Shown here: positions 1-10,849 of the stretch, piece after piece
Position numbering within the stretch: position 1 is the first letter of the stretch
Layout of the letters: each line of letters starts with the position of its first letter
Assembly (NCBI RefSeq): GCF_018143015.1
Contig: NC_054744.1
Span: 4,523,059 to 4,587,058 of the forward strand
Reading direction: 5' to 3'
Origin: Lytechinus variegatus
Taxonomy: Eukaryota > Echinodermata > Echinoidea > Temnopleuroida > Toxopneustidae
Length of the DNA: 64,000 nucleotides
Made by a program: the position numbers and the translations under genes
Notes under the pieces: model-generated
Seen by the model: only the letters and a program-made list of their open reading frames with translations
Told to the model about the DNA's origin: nothing
Database searches by the model: none

Positions 1-645
1 GATGATGATAATGATAATGGTTTTATTCACTTCCTTTTTGGGGTCATATACAGTGCGTATAAAAAAACGAGACAGTTTTGAAAAGTCTATTAAAAAATTG
101 TTTCAAAATATTATGTCTATATTTTGATGTTAATAGATGCTCTGAGATCTTATCTTTGAAATGCCATATTAAAAAATATTTTTTGTTCATGCTTGAGCGA
201 ACACGGGAAGTTTTTGTCGGGGGTTCAAAAAGAGGCTTGCGCCAAAAATGGCAGAAATTAGAAATTTGACAATAAGGCTTTTGTCTAATCAGCACACTTT
301 CTCTTAATCTTTTCATTGTCTTTGCCATAATTTTCGAATCATGCTGTCAATTTTCATAACAATTTTATTCATTTACCTGAATTATTTTCTTTCACCTTTG
401 ACTTTTCCTTCATACATGTAAGTAAGAAAATAAGTCTTTGTGCCAACCCAAGTAGGAAGATTTGCATTATTAATTGGGAGAATTTGTAATTTTTCAAATC
501 CTTTTATTATGTGAAACAAATCATGTTATGGTACCTATAAAAGACATGAATCCTATTTTCAAGGGGTTATTGAATCATTCACCAAGTTTAATTATGTGCT
601 TGACAGGGCAAACAGGAAAGGACCCATGTCTTTCAATGGCAATCG

Positions 646-708
646 TTGCTCCTTCAAAATTGACTCAATAAACCATTATGGTTTATTGAGTCAATTTTGA
701 AGGAGCAA
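646..708. repeat. Perfect 30-bp hairpin with 3-nt loop
   Basis: Bases 646-675 and 679-708 are exact reverse complements separated by TTA. The arms begin TTGCTCCTTC and end GAAGGAGCAA. The hairpin lies inside the centre of the long-TIR element. Confidence 0.95.
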
Positions 709-739
709 GATATGGCAGATGGAGTAAAATGTATTAAAA

Positions 740-945
740 AGTTGTGAAGCGAGCAAGCAAAAAATTTTCCACCATTTCATTAAAATATCTAATTTTGCGA
801 TTTTGACATAATATTCAGAAAGCGATATCATATTTCACTTTCCATGTTTTCTGTTATTTTCTTTCCACTTTTTTTTCTTGGTCATGATTTTTTTTTTGGG
901 GGGGGAAGCGAGCACCCCGAGCCCCAACCCATCAGTATGCCACTG
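740..945. mobile_element. hAT-like fragment (CAGTGGCGTA family end)
   Basis: The block ends in TATGCCACTG at 936-945. It carries the GCGAGCAAGC-type stretch, followed by a G-run and a C-rich tail, seen in the complete element at 29271-30449. Only one terminus is recognisable, so the left limit is approximate. Confidence 0.4.
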
Positions 946-1838
946 TTCAAGCACCATAACCTTTGTAGCACACAATGAAAGGATTTGAAAAAAAAGTTCT
1001 CTCATACTTCGGTTTAAAAAAATTGTTCTTGCCTAAGCTAAAGAAGGAAAATTCAATGCTCAAACAGGATATTAAAAAAGGAACAACAACATAAATATTT
1101 GAGCAAATAAGTAGATTTGGAAATGAATTTTTGACCGCATAATACAAAATTTATGGCAAAGACAATGTGAAGATTAAGAGGAAGTCTGCTGATAAGCAAG
1201 AAGACCGATCATCATGTTTATCATTTGATGACATTTTGGCGCAAGCCTCCTTTTTAACCCCAGACAAAAACATTCCGTGTTCGCTCAAGCGTGAACGAAA
1301 CTAATTTTTTTAATAACATTTGAAGGATAAGACCCCAGAGCATCTTTTGACACCAAAATATAGAGATCATAATTTGAAACAACAATCTTATAGACTTTTC
1401 AAATCTGTCCCGTTTTTTTTTATACGCACTATAGTGCTATACAATGTCATACAATGAATACAAAAAGAAATGGATTAATTCATTTAACAGGTTTTGATAA
1501 AACACAAATCAATATGATTTCACAATACATTACAATTATCAGTTAATTGTACAAACTAATTAAAATTATTAAGAATTATTTTGTTTAATGCAACAAATTA
1601 GTCCAACAACCTCTTCAACAGAAGTCCTGAACGAAGACAACATCATCCACCACGAGCTACTGTGCAATAAAGAGATGTGCACTTTCCGACATCATCAAAA
1701 CACATGCGGATTGATTATTTCAGAGTCGTTACGATGACGAAGGGAAGAAATTAAATCGCGGGTATAAAGGGGATTGAGGCTTGAAGAGGAGGAAAGTGAA
1801 AGAAATTAGAGGAAGGAATAGATCGAGATGAACGTTAA

Positions 1839-2441
1839 AGGACACGTCCACCCCAACAAAAACTTGATTGGAATAAAAAGAGAAAAATTCAACAAGCATA
1901 ACACTGAAAATTTCATCAAAATCGGATGTAAAATAAGAAAGTTATGCCATTTTAAAGTTTCGCTTATTTTCAACAAAATAGTTATATGAACGAGCCAGTT
2001 ACATCCAAATGAGAGAGTTGATGACATCACTCACTCACTATTTCTTTTGTATTTTATTATATGAAATTTGAAATATTTTTATTTTCTCATCATTGTCATG
2101 TAAAATGAAGTTTCATTCCTCCCTGAACACGTGGAATTCCATTATTTTAACATTTTGTGCTTCAGGCAAGGAGGTCCTAATCGTCAAATTCGTAAAAATT
2201 GAAATATTGTATAATTCAAACAATAAAAAACAAAAGAAATAGTGAGTGAGTGACATCATCGACTCTCTCATTTGGATGTAACTGGCTCGTTCATATAACT
2301 ATTTTGTTGAAAATAAGAGAAACTTTGAAATGTCATAACTTTCTTATTTTACATCCGTTTTTGATGAAATTTTCAGCATTGTGCTTGTCTGATTTTTCTC
2401 TATTGATTCAAATCAACATTTTTCTGAGGTGGACTTGACCT
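1839..2441. mobile_element. TTAA-flanked foldback MITE (family B), full length
   Basis: The element begins AGGACACGTCCACC and ends GGTGGACTTGACCT. TTAA lies immediately outside both ends (1835-1838 and 2442-2445). The two halves are long diverged inverted repeats around an AT-rich centre; each half contains the ACATCCAAATGAGAGAGT block or its complement. TTAA duplication is typical of piggyBac and Kolobok superfamilies. The AGG...CCT ends look more like Kolobok, which is an inference. Four further copies occur in the window. Confidence 0.8.
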
Positions 2442-2445
2442 TTAA

Positions 2446-2970
2446 AAAGTAGACTGGGAAGGGATATATCACGTCTTAACAGGAACGTGTATGGAAAGTT
2501 GACGAAGATAGTTGGTCAACTTGACTTTAATATCAAAAGCCACTGCTGAAACTTAACGCCAGCGATGTTCACGTGCTCTCATAAATAATTTCGTGAAAGG
2601 TGCGATCGGGGACGGGCTCTGACCATGACGTCAGAGATATGAAATATGACCATCTCATTTCCGTGTAACTCAATTGTGGGAAATAATGAATAAGAACTCA
2701 ATAATTCTGTGTGCATTAACGATGTGATATAGGTAAGATCAAGGACATCGCGACGGTGTTCCATTCTTCACTCCAAAGATCTAGGAAGAAAACAGATATG
2801 GATTCATGTGAGGATCGTCGGGGGTATTGTGGAAAGTCTATTTAGGTTATTTCTACCGAATTATATTAAAATATGTTAACATATTATTTCAATATCACAG
2901 AAAACTATTCATTTAATTTGACTAGGAGTTTTAAAGTGTAAAAATAGATTTTAAACATTATGATTAGATT
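2446..2970. other. Unassigned intergenic stretch
   Basis: No exon, RNA gene or recognisable repeat was found here. The few short reading frames show no domain and no splice context. Confidence 0.5.
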
Positions 2971-2973
2971 AAA

Positions 2974-3136
2974 GGGAAAGAGAGAGAGGAAGAGGGGGCG
3001 ACGAAAGAGGAGAGAGGGAGGGAGGGAGAGAAGGGAGGGAGGGAGAGAAGGGAGGGAGGGAGAGAAGGGAGGGAGGGAGAGAAGGGAGGGAGGGAGAGAA
3101 GGGAGGGAGGGAGAGAAGGGAGGGAGGGAGAGAAAT
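2974..3136. repeat. GA-rich minisatellite, 17-bp unit
   Basis: From 3014 the unit GGGAGGGAGGGAGAGAA repeats about seven times almost perfectly, preceded by irregular GA-rich sequence. Open frames across it are low-complexity artefacts. Confidence 0.9.
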
Positions 3137-3191
3137 AAGGGGGAAAGATGAGAGAGAGAAAAAAAATAACTCGCATGCCATCATCATTATG

Positions 3192-3350
3192 GAGTTTTTT
3201 GCAACAGCTACGCAAACACTTTCTGGATCGAAGAGAATCTGGTATTAAATGCCCGTCATGACAATGAAGTCTTTGTCGAAGGTCGGCGAACAGAAACAGC
3301 AGTTTCTTCGTCGCCTCTGGACAAATAAGATATTTGCGATTTTTCGTCAG
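3192..3350. mobile_element. Partial copy of the CTTTGTCGAA foldback family (family F)
   Basis: It contains the ATGACAATGAAGTCTTTGTC stretch and the TTTTTCGTCAGCTC block shared with the copies at 28262-28548, 39862-40160 and 46849-47140. Only one half is present. Confidence 0.5.
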
Positions 3351-3419
3351 CTCTCAAACCTTGGCCCAGGAGCAAAGCTTGCAATCATCTAATATGCATT
3401 CAGAGGCGTTGTTGGGCGT

Positions 3420-3805
3420 TATCGAGCGTTGTGGCCCAGTGGACTTTGAAACAGAGGGTCGTCATGGTCGTGGGTTCGAATCCCACCCATCGCGTAATTT
3501 CCTTCGGCAAGAAATTTATCCACATTGTGCTGCACTCGACCCAGGTGAGGGGAATGGATACCCGGTAGGGTCGTGGGTTCGAATCCCAGCCATCGCGTAA
3601 TTTCCTACGGCAAGAAATTTATCAAAATTGTGCTGCACTCGAAACAGGTGAGGTGTATGGATACCCGGTATGATTTATTCCTTAAACGCTTTGGCGCCTA
3701 TTATTATGACGGCACTGCTACATCAGGAGTAATACTATGATACCGAGTATTAAAGCGCAGTTGAGTACATGCACATGGTAACTGCGCAATATAAATGGAC
3801 ATATT
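3420..3805 (+). mobile_element. tRNA-derived SINE with an internal ~103-bp duplication
   Basis: A tRNA-like head carries an A-box-like TGGCCCAGTGG (3432-3442) and a consensus B-box GGTTCGAATCCC (3473-3484). The body holds GGCAAGAAATTTATC. The 3' tail reads ACTGCGCAATATAAATGG. A second B-box sits near 3576-3587, with the flanking body repeated at a period of about 103 bp (compare 3466 with 3569). The element is therefore a SINE with a partial tandem duplication, not a functional tRNA gene: the head does not fold into a convincing acceptor stem. Confidence 0.75.
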
Positions 3806-3893
3806 ATTGTTTTTTTTCTATGTTGCACATAAAAAGACAGTCCTATATAAGTGCTAAAACATAACTCATCTACGTAGGATACGTGAGAGATTT

Positions 3894-4225
3894 ATCATCA
3901 TCATCATCATCACCATCACCACAACTCTCACCAAGATTTCCATCATTACGATTATAGTTGATCTTAAATTGATATCTCGAGCATCGTCGTCGACAAGATT
4001 ATCATGATCATGATCATCAAAATCATCACCATCATTATCGTCATCATTATCATCATCATCATCAGCAGCAGCAGCATCATCACCACGTCCACTATAGTCA
4101 TCATCGTCACCATCATTAACATCATCATCATAATCATCATCGTCACCTTAGTCATAGTCACCATTATCATCACAATCATCATCACCATCATCATCACCAT
4201 CATCATCACCATCATCATCACCACC
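3894..4225. repeat. ATC/ATT microsatellite bracketed by a 65-bp direct repeat
   Basis: An imperfect (ATC)n tract runs through the block. A near-identical ~65-bp unique sequence occurs at 3919-3983 and again at 4221-4285 (AACTCTCACCAAG... to ...GATATCTCGAGCA). The overlapping methionine/isoleucine frames are artefacts of the triplet repeat. Confidence 0.9.
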
Positions 4226-4493
4226 ACTCTCACCAAGAATTTCATCATTGCGATTATGGTTGATCTTAAATTGATATCTCGAGCAGGTGAAAACAAAATT
4301 GTCGACACTTAATATTCTGCTTCGTTTGCGTCGCTTGGTCTCGCTGTGATTTAAGACCTTTTAAGTCTCGTCAGACACCGATGAGTGATAAATGGGCCAA
4401 GTAATAATCTAAGCATGCAGCATCCTGTAATGTTTCCTGATGAAAGGTAATTTTCCAGGTGATTCTTCAATCATTTAATCCTCTTTCACAGGG

Positions 4494-4615
4494 AGACCGA
4501 TGCTGAAGACACACCAGAGCCCAAAGAAACTGACTCGTGGCCGATCATTGCATTGTTCTCAATTGGACATCATCGGTCGGTTGGAGTTAGTGGCGTTGGT
4601 GTGTCCGTACAGCAT
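4494..4615. mobile_element. Foldback copy of the CACACCAACG repeat family (family G)
   Basis: Left ACACACCAGAGCCC...AACTGACTCGTGGCCGATC is mirrored by right GATCGGTCGG-type sequence ending GGCGTTGGTGTGTCC. Related copies lie at 6880-6976, 20460-20575, 26040-26222, 42205-42310 and 46296-46745. Confidence 0.5.
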
Positions 4616-4810
4616 AACGGCGGTGGATCAGAGATGATAAGATTATAGCGTAATAGAAATTGTTTTGGAATTTAATAGTTAATAATTGGAACCATCGGAG
4701 TGAATGATTATGTTAGAGAAAAAAAAAGATTTATCGGCAACCTTCAAAAAATGCCTCAGTCTTTAGAGTATGATAGAAAAGAGTCTGAAAAGTCTGCATG
4801 ACATTAAAGA

Positions 4811-4847
4811 AATATACATCTATCTATCTATCTATCTATCTATCGAA
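4811..4847. repeat. (TATC)n microsatellite
   Basis: A short run of CTAT/TATC tetranucleotides. Confidence 0.9.
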
Positions 4848-4849
4848 AT

Positions 4850-6180
4850 ATCTATTTTTTTACATGCAATTATTCATGTATGTATTTTACTATCATACAT
4901 TTTATATCATACCTCCCCAAAAGTGCACCAAACGTCAGTTATAATCTATGCTATCGCCTGACCTCGCTTGTGAGCTATGCGTTTCTTTTGAGATCCTGAT
5001 AACGGGATTACATTCAATTATTCGTTGATTGTTGGGAGTCGGATGAAAGTACTGAAATAGTACGTTTAATTAAAAAAAAATGAGCGCATAATTCCGCATG
5101 AAAAGATGCCATTGTTGAAGCTAGAAAGAATACATATTCCCGCGACGATTCTCCTTGATCGGTGGATATCATTGTAGCATTGAATTAATCCATAGTTTAC
5201 AGCGTGCGTAGAAACAACCTAGCAACTATGTGGTTATCAAGTCTCTTATTGGCATGTTGTAGTTGATTGGTCATTAATCCGAGTGCATTGGGACTACGTC
5301 ATCAAACGAACTGAAATGCGCACATTCGCGGACAATCGATGAACAATACACATTCATGACGTTGATTGATAATCATGGTAACCTTGCAGAAAACTTGAAG
5401 TTTCCCTTATCAAATTTCTATCAAGGAATTCTTTTAAGTATATTATTCTTCCTTATGGTTTGTGCGTTTGTGACAACAAGTTTTATTGGAAATTATGTAT
5501 TTTAAAGCCCTATGCGATTCGTTGCGATCCGAAGATTGTAAAATAACATTTTATATGAATATTCCAGCCAATAAAATCTTAGCAATTAGAATGCAGAATA
5601 GTGGTAGGTTTGATGAAATCGAAATTTTTCAGTCTAGTTCAAGCCTCCTTGCATACTACAGGGAGGTCATTTCGATTTGATATTGTATTTGATTTTATTC
5701 CTACAGGCTGTACGTATAAAAGCAAATTCAATTTCAAATCGCAATGACGTCGTCATCGGCTGCGAATTGAAGCCGATTTGGACTTTATTCTGACCACAGT
5801 GCTTGCCGCGGAGTAAAATTGTGATTTTTATTATTCCTAACATTAGCAGAACTTCAAATAAAATGATTTTACTTCTTGGAACCTTCATGTAAAATGAAAA
5901 ATGCGATTTATTAAAAAAAAGTCCCATCGCGTCGAATATGTGCATATGTGCGCCGGGCTTAATTGTTAATTGTGCGTATAGATTTAGTGTTTGGGAGAGA
6001 AGAGGCGGGTGTGTGTGGGGGGGGGGTTGCGTTTGTGCGTAGAGAAAGAGAGAGAGAGAGAGGGGGGTATTAGGGGTTGAATGTGAGTGTAGGGGAGTGA
6101 GAGGAAGGTTTTGAGAAAGTTTTGTCTTCGTGTACTTTTAGTTTTAACATGTACATGTATCCAATTTTTCATATTTGGAC
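4850..6180. other. Unassigned AT-rich stretch
   Basis: No gene was recognised. The stretch at 5490-5950 looks repeat-like (CGATTCG/GCGATT motifs in both orientations, near AAATCGCAATGACGTCG), but I could not define its ends. A GT/GA-rich low-complexity tract lies at 6004-6065. Confidence 0.4.
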
Positions 6181-6185
6181 TCTGT

Positions 6186-6490
6186 GGCCCGTATTTTGAA
6201 GTAGGATAATCAACTGAGACCTTAGTATAACTCTGTGGTAAAACTATGGGAAGCCGGATGTGTCAAAATTTTGTTAACATTGTATATTTCTTCTGTTTAC
6301 AATGCTTTTTTTTTACAATGCTATAATGGCGAAGAAAATTAATTTAATAATTATCCACGGACAGTAACGAATGATCAGAATGAGATGATAATCAAACATG
6401 TATATTAAGAGATCTATTTAACAATTGGCATTCCATAGTTAAACCACAACTTCAGACTAGGGCTTAAATTAAACTGGCGTCAGAATACCC
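6186..6490. mobile_element. Foldback repeat with GGCCCGTATTTTGAAGT end
   Basis: The left end GGCCCGTATTTTGAAGTAGG is mirrored imperfectly on the right by CTTAAATTAAACTGGCGTCAGAATAC. The same family, better preserved, occurs in intron 3 of the transferase gene (about 38750-39058). Confidence 0.5.
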
Positions 6491-6509
6491 GCCTATGTAT
6501 TGGTTATAT

Positions 6510-6862
6510 GTATACTCTAAATGGATTCCTGAAATATAGTCCTTAAAATGTCCCTGTTTGGGGTCAATGTATACAAGAATTCAGCTTGCGCTTCGCGTTC
6601 GCATTGTTTAGCGAGACAGGTACGTATTATGATTACAAAAAATTGATTTTAAAGTCCCTTTTAAGCACTGAATATAAAAGATTTTCAGCTCGCGTTTCGC
6701 GCTCGCATCATTTGACCAATGAGATACATATCCTTTTAATGGCACTGTCCTTAAAATGTCTCTATTTAGTTAGTATACCTGGCAACTGAGCGCGCTCACC
6801 AAATGACTCAAATTTTTTGCTGGTGCCCCCCCCCCCCAGCCGCGACCCACGGTACGCCACTG
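6510..6862 (+). mobile_element. 3' part of a hAT-type element
   Basis: It carries two of the internal units centred on GCTCGC(G/T)(C/T)TTCGCG(C/T)TCGC. A C-rich tract follows, then the terminus ACGGTACGCCACTG at 6849-6862. It matches the right-hand third of the complete element at 29271-30449; the left part is missing. Confidence 0.7.
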
Positions 6863-6879
6863 CGCCTATCTATTTGTTC

Positions 6880-6976
6880 AGCTACAGTCACTAGCGAAAG
6901 CGACCCCAAATCGACCAAATCTATTACGTTACTTCCAATGTTTGGACTCACTATTTTGTGTGACTGTAGTATACCA
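6880..6976. mobile_element. Small foldback, TACAGTCAC ends (family G)
   Basis: CTACAGTCACTAGCGAAAGC at the left is mirrored by TGTGTGACTGTAGTATACC at the right, with GACCCCAAATCGACC between. Confidence 0.5.
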
Positions 6977-6979
6977 TGC

Positions 6980-8990
6980 AGTCAATTCGTAGCGAAACAT
7001 AATTGCTGCTTTAATCATTATAATCCTCGATCAGGATTCGCAACTTATAAAAAGCTCTAATGATCCCTTTAAAAAAATGTGCTAATAACAAAATATAAAA
7101 ACCCTTAATTCTTCATAATACGCTTTTTCTTTTGATAGCGATTTATAAAGAATTGTCTTAAACAAGCTAGAGAATTTTATTTTGTTACTTATAAGTAATC
7201 TCCCGGGAAGTGCTTTATGAACATATATTGTCCGATTTCAATTGGCTGAGTTTAAAGGGGTTTAAAGAAAAGTTTATGGTCGGGAAAAAAACAGTAGTAA
7301 CCGGATGACATATCCGACAAACCATTTATGAAAATAATTTTCCTGAGTTGTCTGTCTCCGCCATATTTTACCCTGAGCATGGGAGTCATTTAATTGCATT
7401 CATCGGATGGCGGGACGCATGTGCCTTTAAAATGACTCATGAAATATACATACTTGAAAATAATCATTAAACGGGAGGGGGTTCGTGCTGAAAGGGATTA
7501 AGTCCATTCCTTGCAGATCTAAGTTTGTGCGTACCATTTGTGGCAGGGAACATTATCGTGATCGTCATTTCCTCGTTGTGTAACTCGTGGAAAGATGCGC
7601 TATAGAAATATGAATAAGAGGGGATAAATCAGACTCGTACAAACAGGGCATTCGAAGTTGCGAGCACCCACCCCCCCCCCCCGTTTCTTGTAAAAGGGAA
7701 TACCCCAAAATATGACAAATACGATTCTTTTAATTGAAATACCTCTCATTTTGCGTGTCAAATTTTCAAGAATGCAAAGGTTGTCCCTTTTTAAAGATTA
7801 CAAAAAGGCTTCTCTTTCCACACTGATACATTAGCTAAGTAATTTATATTTTGTCAAAAAAGTTTATTTTTACAAGAAACCTGGTTTCTGATGGACCAAC
7901 TCCTTCCAGAATATGAGATAGGCAAGTATGATTAGTGAATATATGCCCCTGGGAAGTTTTTCTGATGATCGAAAGAGGAGATGTGTCCTTTTTGGAATGA
8001 TACGCCCATCCTGAATAGCAATGGGCGACAGGTTGATAGTGGAGTGGAATATCATTAGTCAATGCAGCACAAAAGCTGTTTAGGTCGTATGAAGAAAGAC
8101 CCCCCTTTTTTTTAAAGATGGGCATTGCAAGTAACAAAATGCTTATTTCCATATGCATGGGTGGAACTTGACTCTACCCTTTTCTTCCCTTTCCTTTCTG
8201 CTTTTTTCTCTTCTTGAATTTATGAGAGGGTCGTCTACCCCCTATGTCTTTTTTTACATTTATACTTCGTCTACCTCCTCTTGTATTACTTGTTTTAACA
8301 TCTTATTTACCACGCACCGATCTGCATTAAACAGTAGCTGGATTCGTATTGCTAAGACATCTGTACGAAGATAGAACTCACAATCATTCATAATATCGAA
8401 GTTCTTTCGAAAATGAATGATGTTGGCGTCATACACATACACACTTGTTTATCGTGTTTACTTGCGCCCTTGCTCCCACCTCATACAAAATAGAATTCAC
8501 TTCTATACTGACGATTACCTTGGCATCTCACAAATAACAAGCCAATTTGATCCAATCGTTGAAAAGTATAAGCTATAAATAAGCTGATGTTTATCTCATT
8601 AATTTTGTGCCTGGATTTTGTCGAGCTGAAATGATCTATGACTTTAGAAAACAGAAATATCAAGAGGAATAAAATAATGCCGGCGAGCCTCATTAAGAAG
8701 AAAAAAAAAATTAAGAAGAAAAAAAAATTAAGAAGGATGGTAGGATGGAAGGATTATCGATACAATCAACTTAATTTTTCATTGTTGTGATTGTGATAGT
8801 GATAGTGATAGCATAGTCAAGAGAATTTTAGATGATTACATAGACATGAAAGAAAGAGGGGGTGTGGGGAAGAGACAATGACAGATTACAAAGAGACATA
8901 GGAGGAGATGGGGTGGGAGGGGGGAAGAAGAGAGAAAGTGTGAGTGAGAGGGAGACAGAAATACACAACGACATAGGAGGAGAGATGGGG
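6980..8990. other. Unassigned intergenic stretch
   Basis: No supported gene. A C-tract sits at about 7667-7682. Three direct copies of an ATTAAGAAGAAAAAAA-type unit lie at 8691-8735. GA-rich sequence grades into the minisatellite from about 8850. A 104-codon minus-strand frame at 7844-8158 has no recognisable domain and no splice support. Confidence 0.4.
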
Positions 8991-8994
8991 GGAG

Positions 8995-9815
8995 AGAGAG
9001 AAGAGTGTTAGGGGTGAAGAGAGGGAGAAGAGTGTTAGGGATGAAAGAGAGAGAGAGAAGAGTTAGGGATGAAAGAGAGAGAGAAGAGTGTTAGGGATGA
9101 AAGAGAGAGAGAGAGAGAAGAGTGTTAGGGATGAAAGAGTGAGAGAGAAGAGTGTTAGGGATGAAAGAGAGAGAGAGAAGAGTGTTAGGGATGAAAGAGA
9201 GAGAGAGAAGAGTGTTAGGGATGAAAGAGAGAGAGAGAGAGAGAAGAGTGTTAGGGATGAAAGAGAAAGAGAGAAGAGTGTTAGGGATGAAAGAGAGAGA
9301 GAGAAGAGTGTTAGGGATGAAAGAGTGAGAGAGAAGAGTGTTAGGGATGAAAGAGAGAGAGAGAAGAGTGTTAGGGATGAAAAAGAGAGAGAAGAGTGTT
9401 AGGGATGAAAGAGTGAGAGAAGAGTGTTAGGGATGAAAGAGTGAGAGAAGAGTGTTAGGGATGAAAGAGTGAGAGAGAAGAGTGTTAGGGATGAAAGAGA
9501 GAGAGAGAAAAGTGTTAGGGATGAAAGAGAGAGAGAGAAGAGTGTTAGGGATGAAAGAGAGAGAGAGAAGCGTGTTAGAGATGAAAGAGAGAGAGAAGAG
9601 TGTTAGGGATGAAAGAGTGAGAGAGAAGAGTGTTAGGGATGAAAGAGAGAGAGAGAAGAGTGTTAGGGATGAAAGAGAGAGAGAGGAGTGTTAGGGATGA
9701 AAGAGAGAGAGAGAGAAGAGTGTTAGGGATGAAAGAGAAAGAGAGAAGAGTGTTAGGGATGAAAGAGAGAGAGAGAGAAGAGTGTTAGGGATGAAAGAGA
9801 GGGAGAGGGAGAGAG
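8995..9815. repeat. ~30-bp minisatellite, about 27 copies
   Basis: The core TTAGGGATGAAAGAG followed by a variable GA run recurs about every 26-34 bp, roughly 27 times. Length variation is mostly in the number of GA dinucleotides. Each unit holds a single TTAGGG, so this is not telomeric repeat. The RE/REKSVRDE frames running through it are low-complexity artefacts. Confidence 0.95.
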
Positions 9816-10094
9816 TGGAGTAGGGTAATGAATGCGACAGTGAATTGAGGATTCAATTTGAAAGATTCATTTGAAGAGAGAAAAAAAAACTCGGTTAAAC
9901 GTTAAAACAACACATACAATTAATACAGAGCAAGCAAGGAATAGTTTGATAAATAATGAATTAGCCATGAATGAAACTAAAACAATCAATGGAAGTCAGA
10001 TCCGATGGAGGCAGGAGTAGCAAAAGAGAGAATATTGTTTGGGGGAAAGTTACGGAAGTTTTAAAGTGTCTTCTTCTTGACGAAATGACGATAT

Positions 10095-10445
10095 ATTTTT
10101 TTGTCATGTCGACTTATATTAAGTTGTAATAGCGAAATATTTTGGACATAGCAATAACGTTAATAGCCATAACGACATTAAACATTTTTAAGTCGAGTAC
10201 TTGACATGATAAAATATCTCGCCATCTCGACATTCTAATATTATTGAATCGACATGCCAATATCAGGCACCCCGTCGTTTTGGCATACATCTTTTTGTAA
10301 GTCGGCTTGGCAAAGAATGACATATATCGCCATCTCGACTTTATAAGATTATTGAGTCGACATGCCAATGATAAGTGCCTCCTCGTGTCAGCATACATCT
10401 TTTTATAGGACAAAACGGCAAGATAACGTATATTGCCATTTCAAC
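10095..10445. repeat. Tandem repeat, ~111-bp unit
   Basis: Blocks near 10221 and 10332 share CGCCATCTCGAC, then ATTATTGA(A/G)TCGACATGCCAAT, then GCATACATCTTTTT. A related piece (CATTTCGCCATCTCG) reappears at about 10775-10845. The LINE fragment at 10477-10640 therefore appears to lie within this repeat. Confidence 0.6.
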
Positions 10446-10476
10446 ATTCTTTATCTCCAGAGATCGCATGTAGATT

Positions 10477-10640
10477 TTAAGGTGAATGACTTAGCATGGT
10501 TCCGGTCGCATCTCCACTGCAAACGACCTAATGGTGAATATCAAAGGGACTTTGTCAGAGGAGGCTCTCTTGAAGTACGGTGTTCCGCAAGGTTCTGTCC
10601 TCGGACCGCTACTTCTCACTCTATTTCAGCAAATGTGTAG
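10477..10640 (+). pseudogene. LINE reverse-transcriptase fragment
   Basis: A + strand frame from about 10488 gives LAWFRSHLHCKRP. After a 1-nt frame change near 10528 it continues as LMVNIKGTLSEEALL and then GVPQGSVLGPLLLTL, ending at a stop near 10639. GVPQGSVLGPLL is the hallmark block of non-LTR (jockey/CR1/I-like) reverse transcriptases, and WFRSxL is the block that normally precedes it. Only ~50 codons of a ~900-codon protein remain, with a frameshift, so it is a dead fragment. The catalytic YADD block is absent. Confidence 0.85.
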
Positions 10641-10849
10641 TAATTAACTTCATTCGGTGAGCCTGAGGCTATATAATTTTTTTCAACAGATATTATGGCG
10701 CAATATAAATGTTATGGATCACTATCATCGTCAACATATCAACTCTACTTGGTGACAGAAAATATATCGGCTTGTCGACATCATATCACTAACAAGTCGA
10801 TATGTATGGCAAGATAAAACATTTCGCCATCTCGTCTAGCAGATGGCAC

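Larger units (their letters stand above)
52..1430. mobile_element. Non-autonomous foldback DNA element with ~280-bp terminal inverted repeats
   Basis: Bases 52-331 and 1151-1430 are inverted, diverged copies of each other. The ends read AGTGCGTATAAAA on the left and TTTTATACGCACT on the right. Both arms carry the same internal landmarks, such as the stretch beginning TTTGCCATAA and the AGGCTTGCGCCAAAA block. The ~820-bp centre has no transposase reading frame. It holds a short perfect hairpin and what looks like a secondary hAT-like insertion. I infer a long-TIR non-autonomous DNA transposon; the superfamily is unknown because no clear target duplication is visible. Confidence 0.7.

Noticed and set aside
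1806-2438. MTSSTLSFGCNWLVHITILLK-type frames (also near 59878-60066 and 60342-60563)
   Set aside because: They recur because they lie in the inverted arms of the family B MITE, not because they encode a protein family.
3420-3500. Possible tRNA gene (consensus B-box)
   Set aside because: The head lacks a matching acceptor stem and continues into a SINE body with a duplicated B-box.
3964-4312. Met- and Ile-rich frames over ATC/GAT arrays (also 19838-20059, 20835-21206, 32842-33111, 49362-49633, 61894-62229)
   Set aside because: Translations of triplet microsatellites in different frames.
7844-8158. 104-codon minus-strand frame
   Set aside because: No recognisable domain, no splice sites, no neighbouring exons; plausible by chance at this length.
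9088-9694. RE/REKSVRDE-repeat frames
   Set aside because: Simple translation of a GA-rich minisatellite.
9000-9815. Interstitial telomere repeat
   Set aside because: TTAGGG occurs once per ~30-bp unit, never in tandem.
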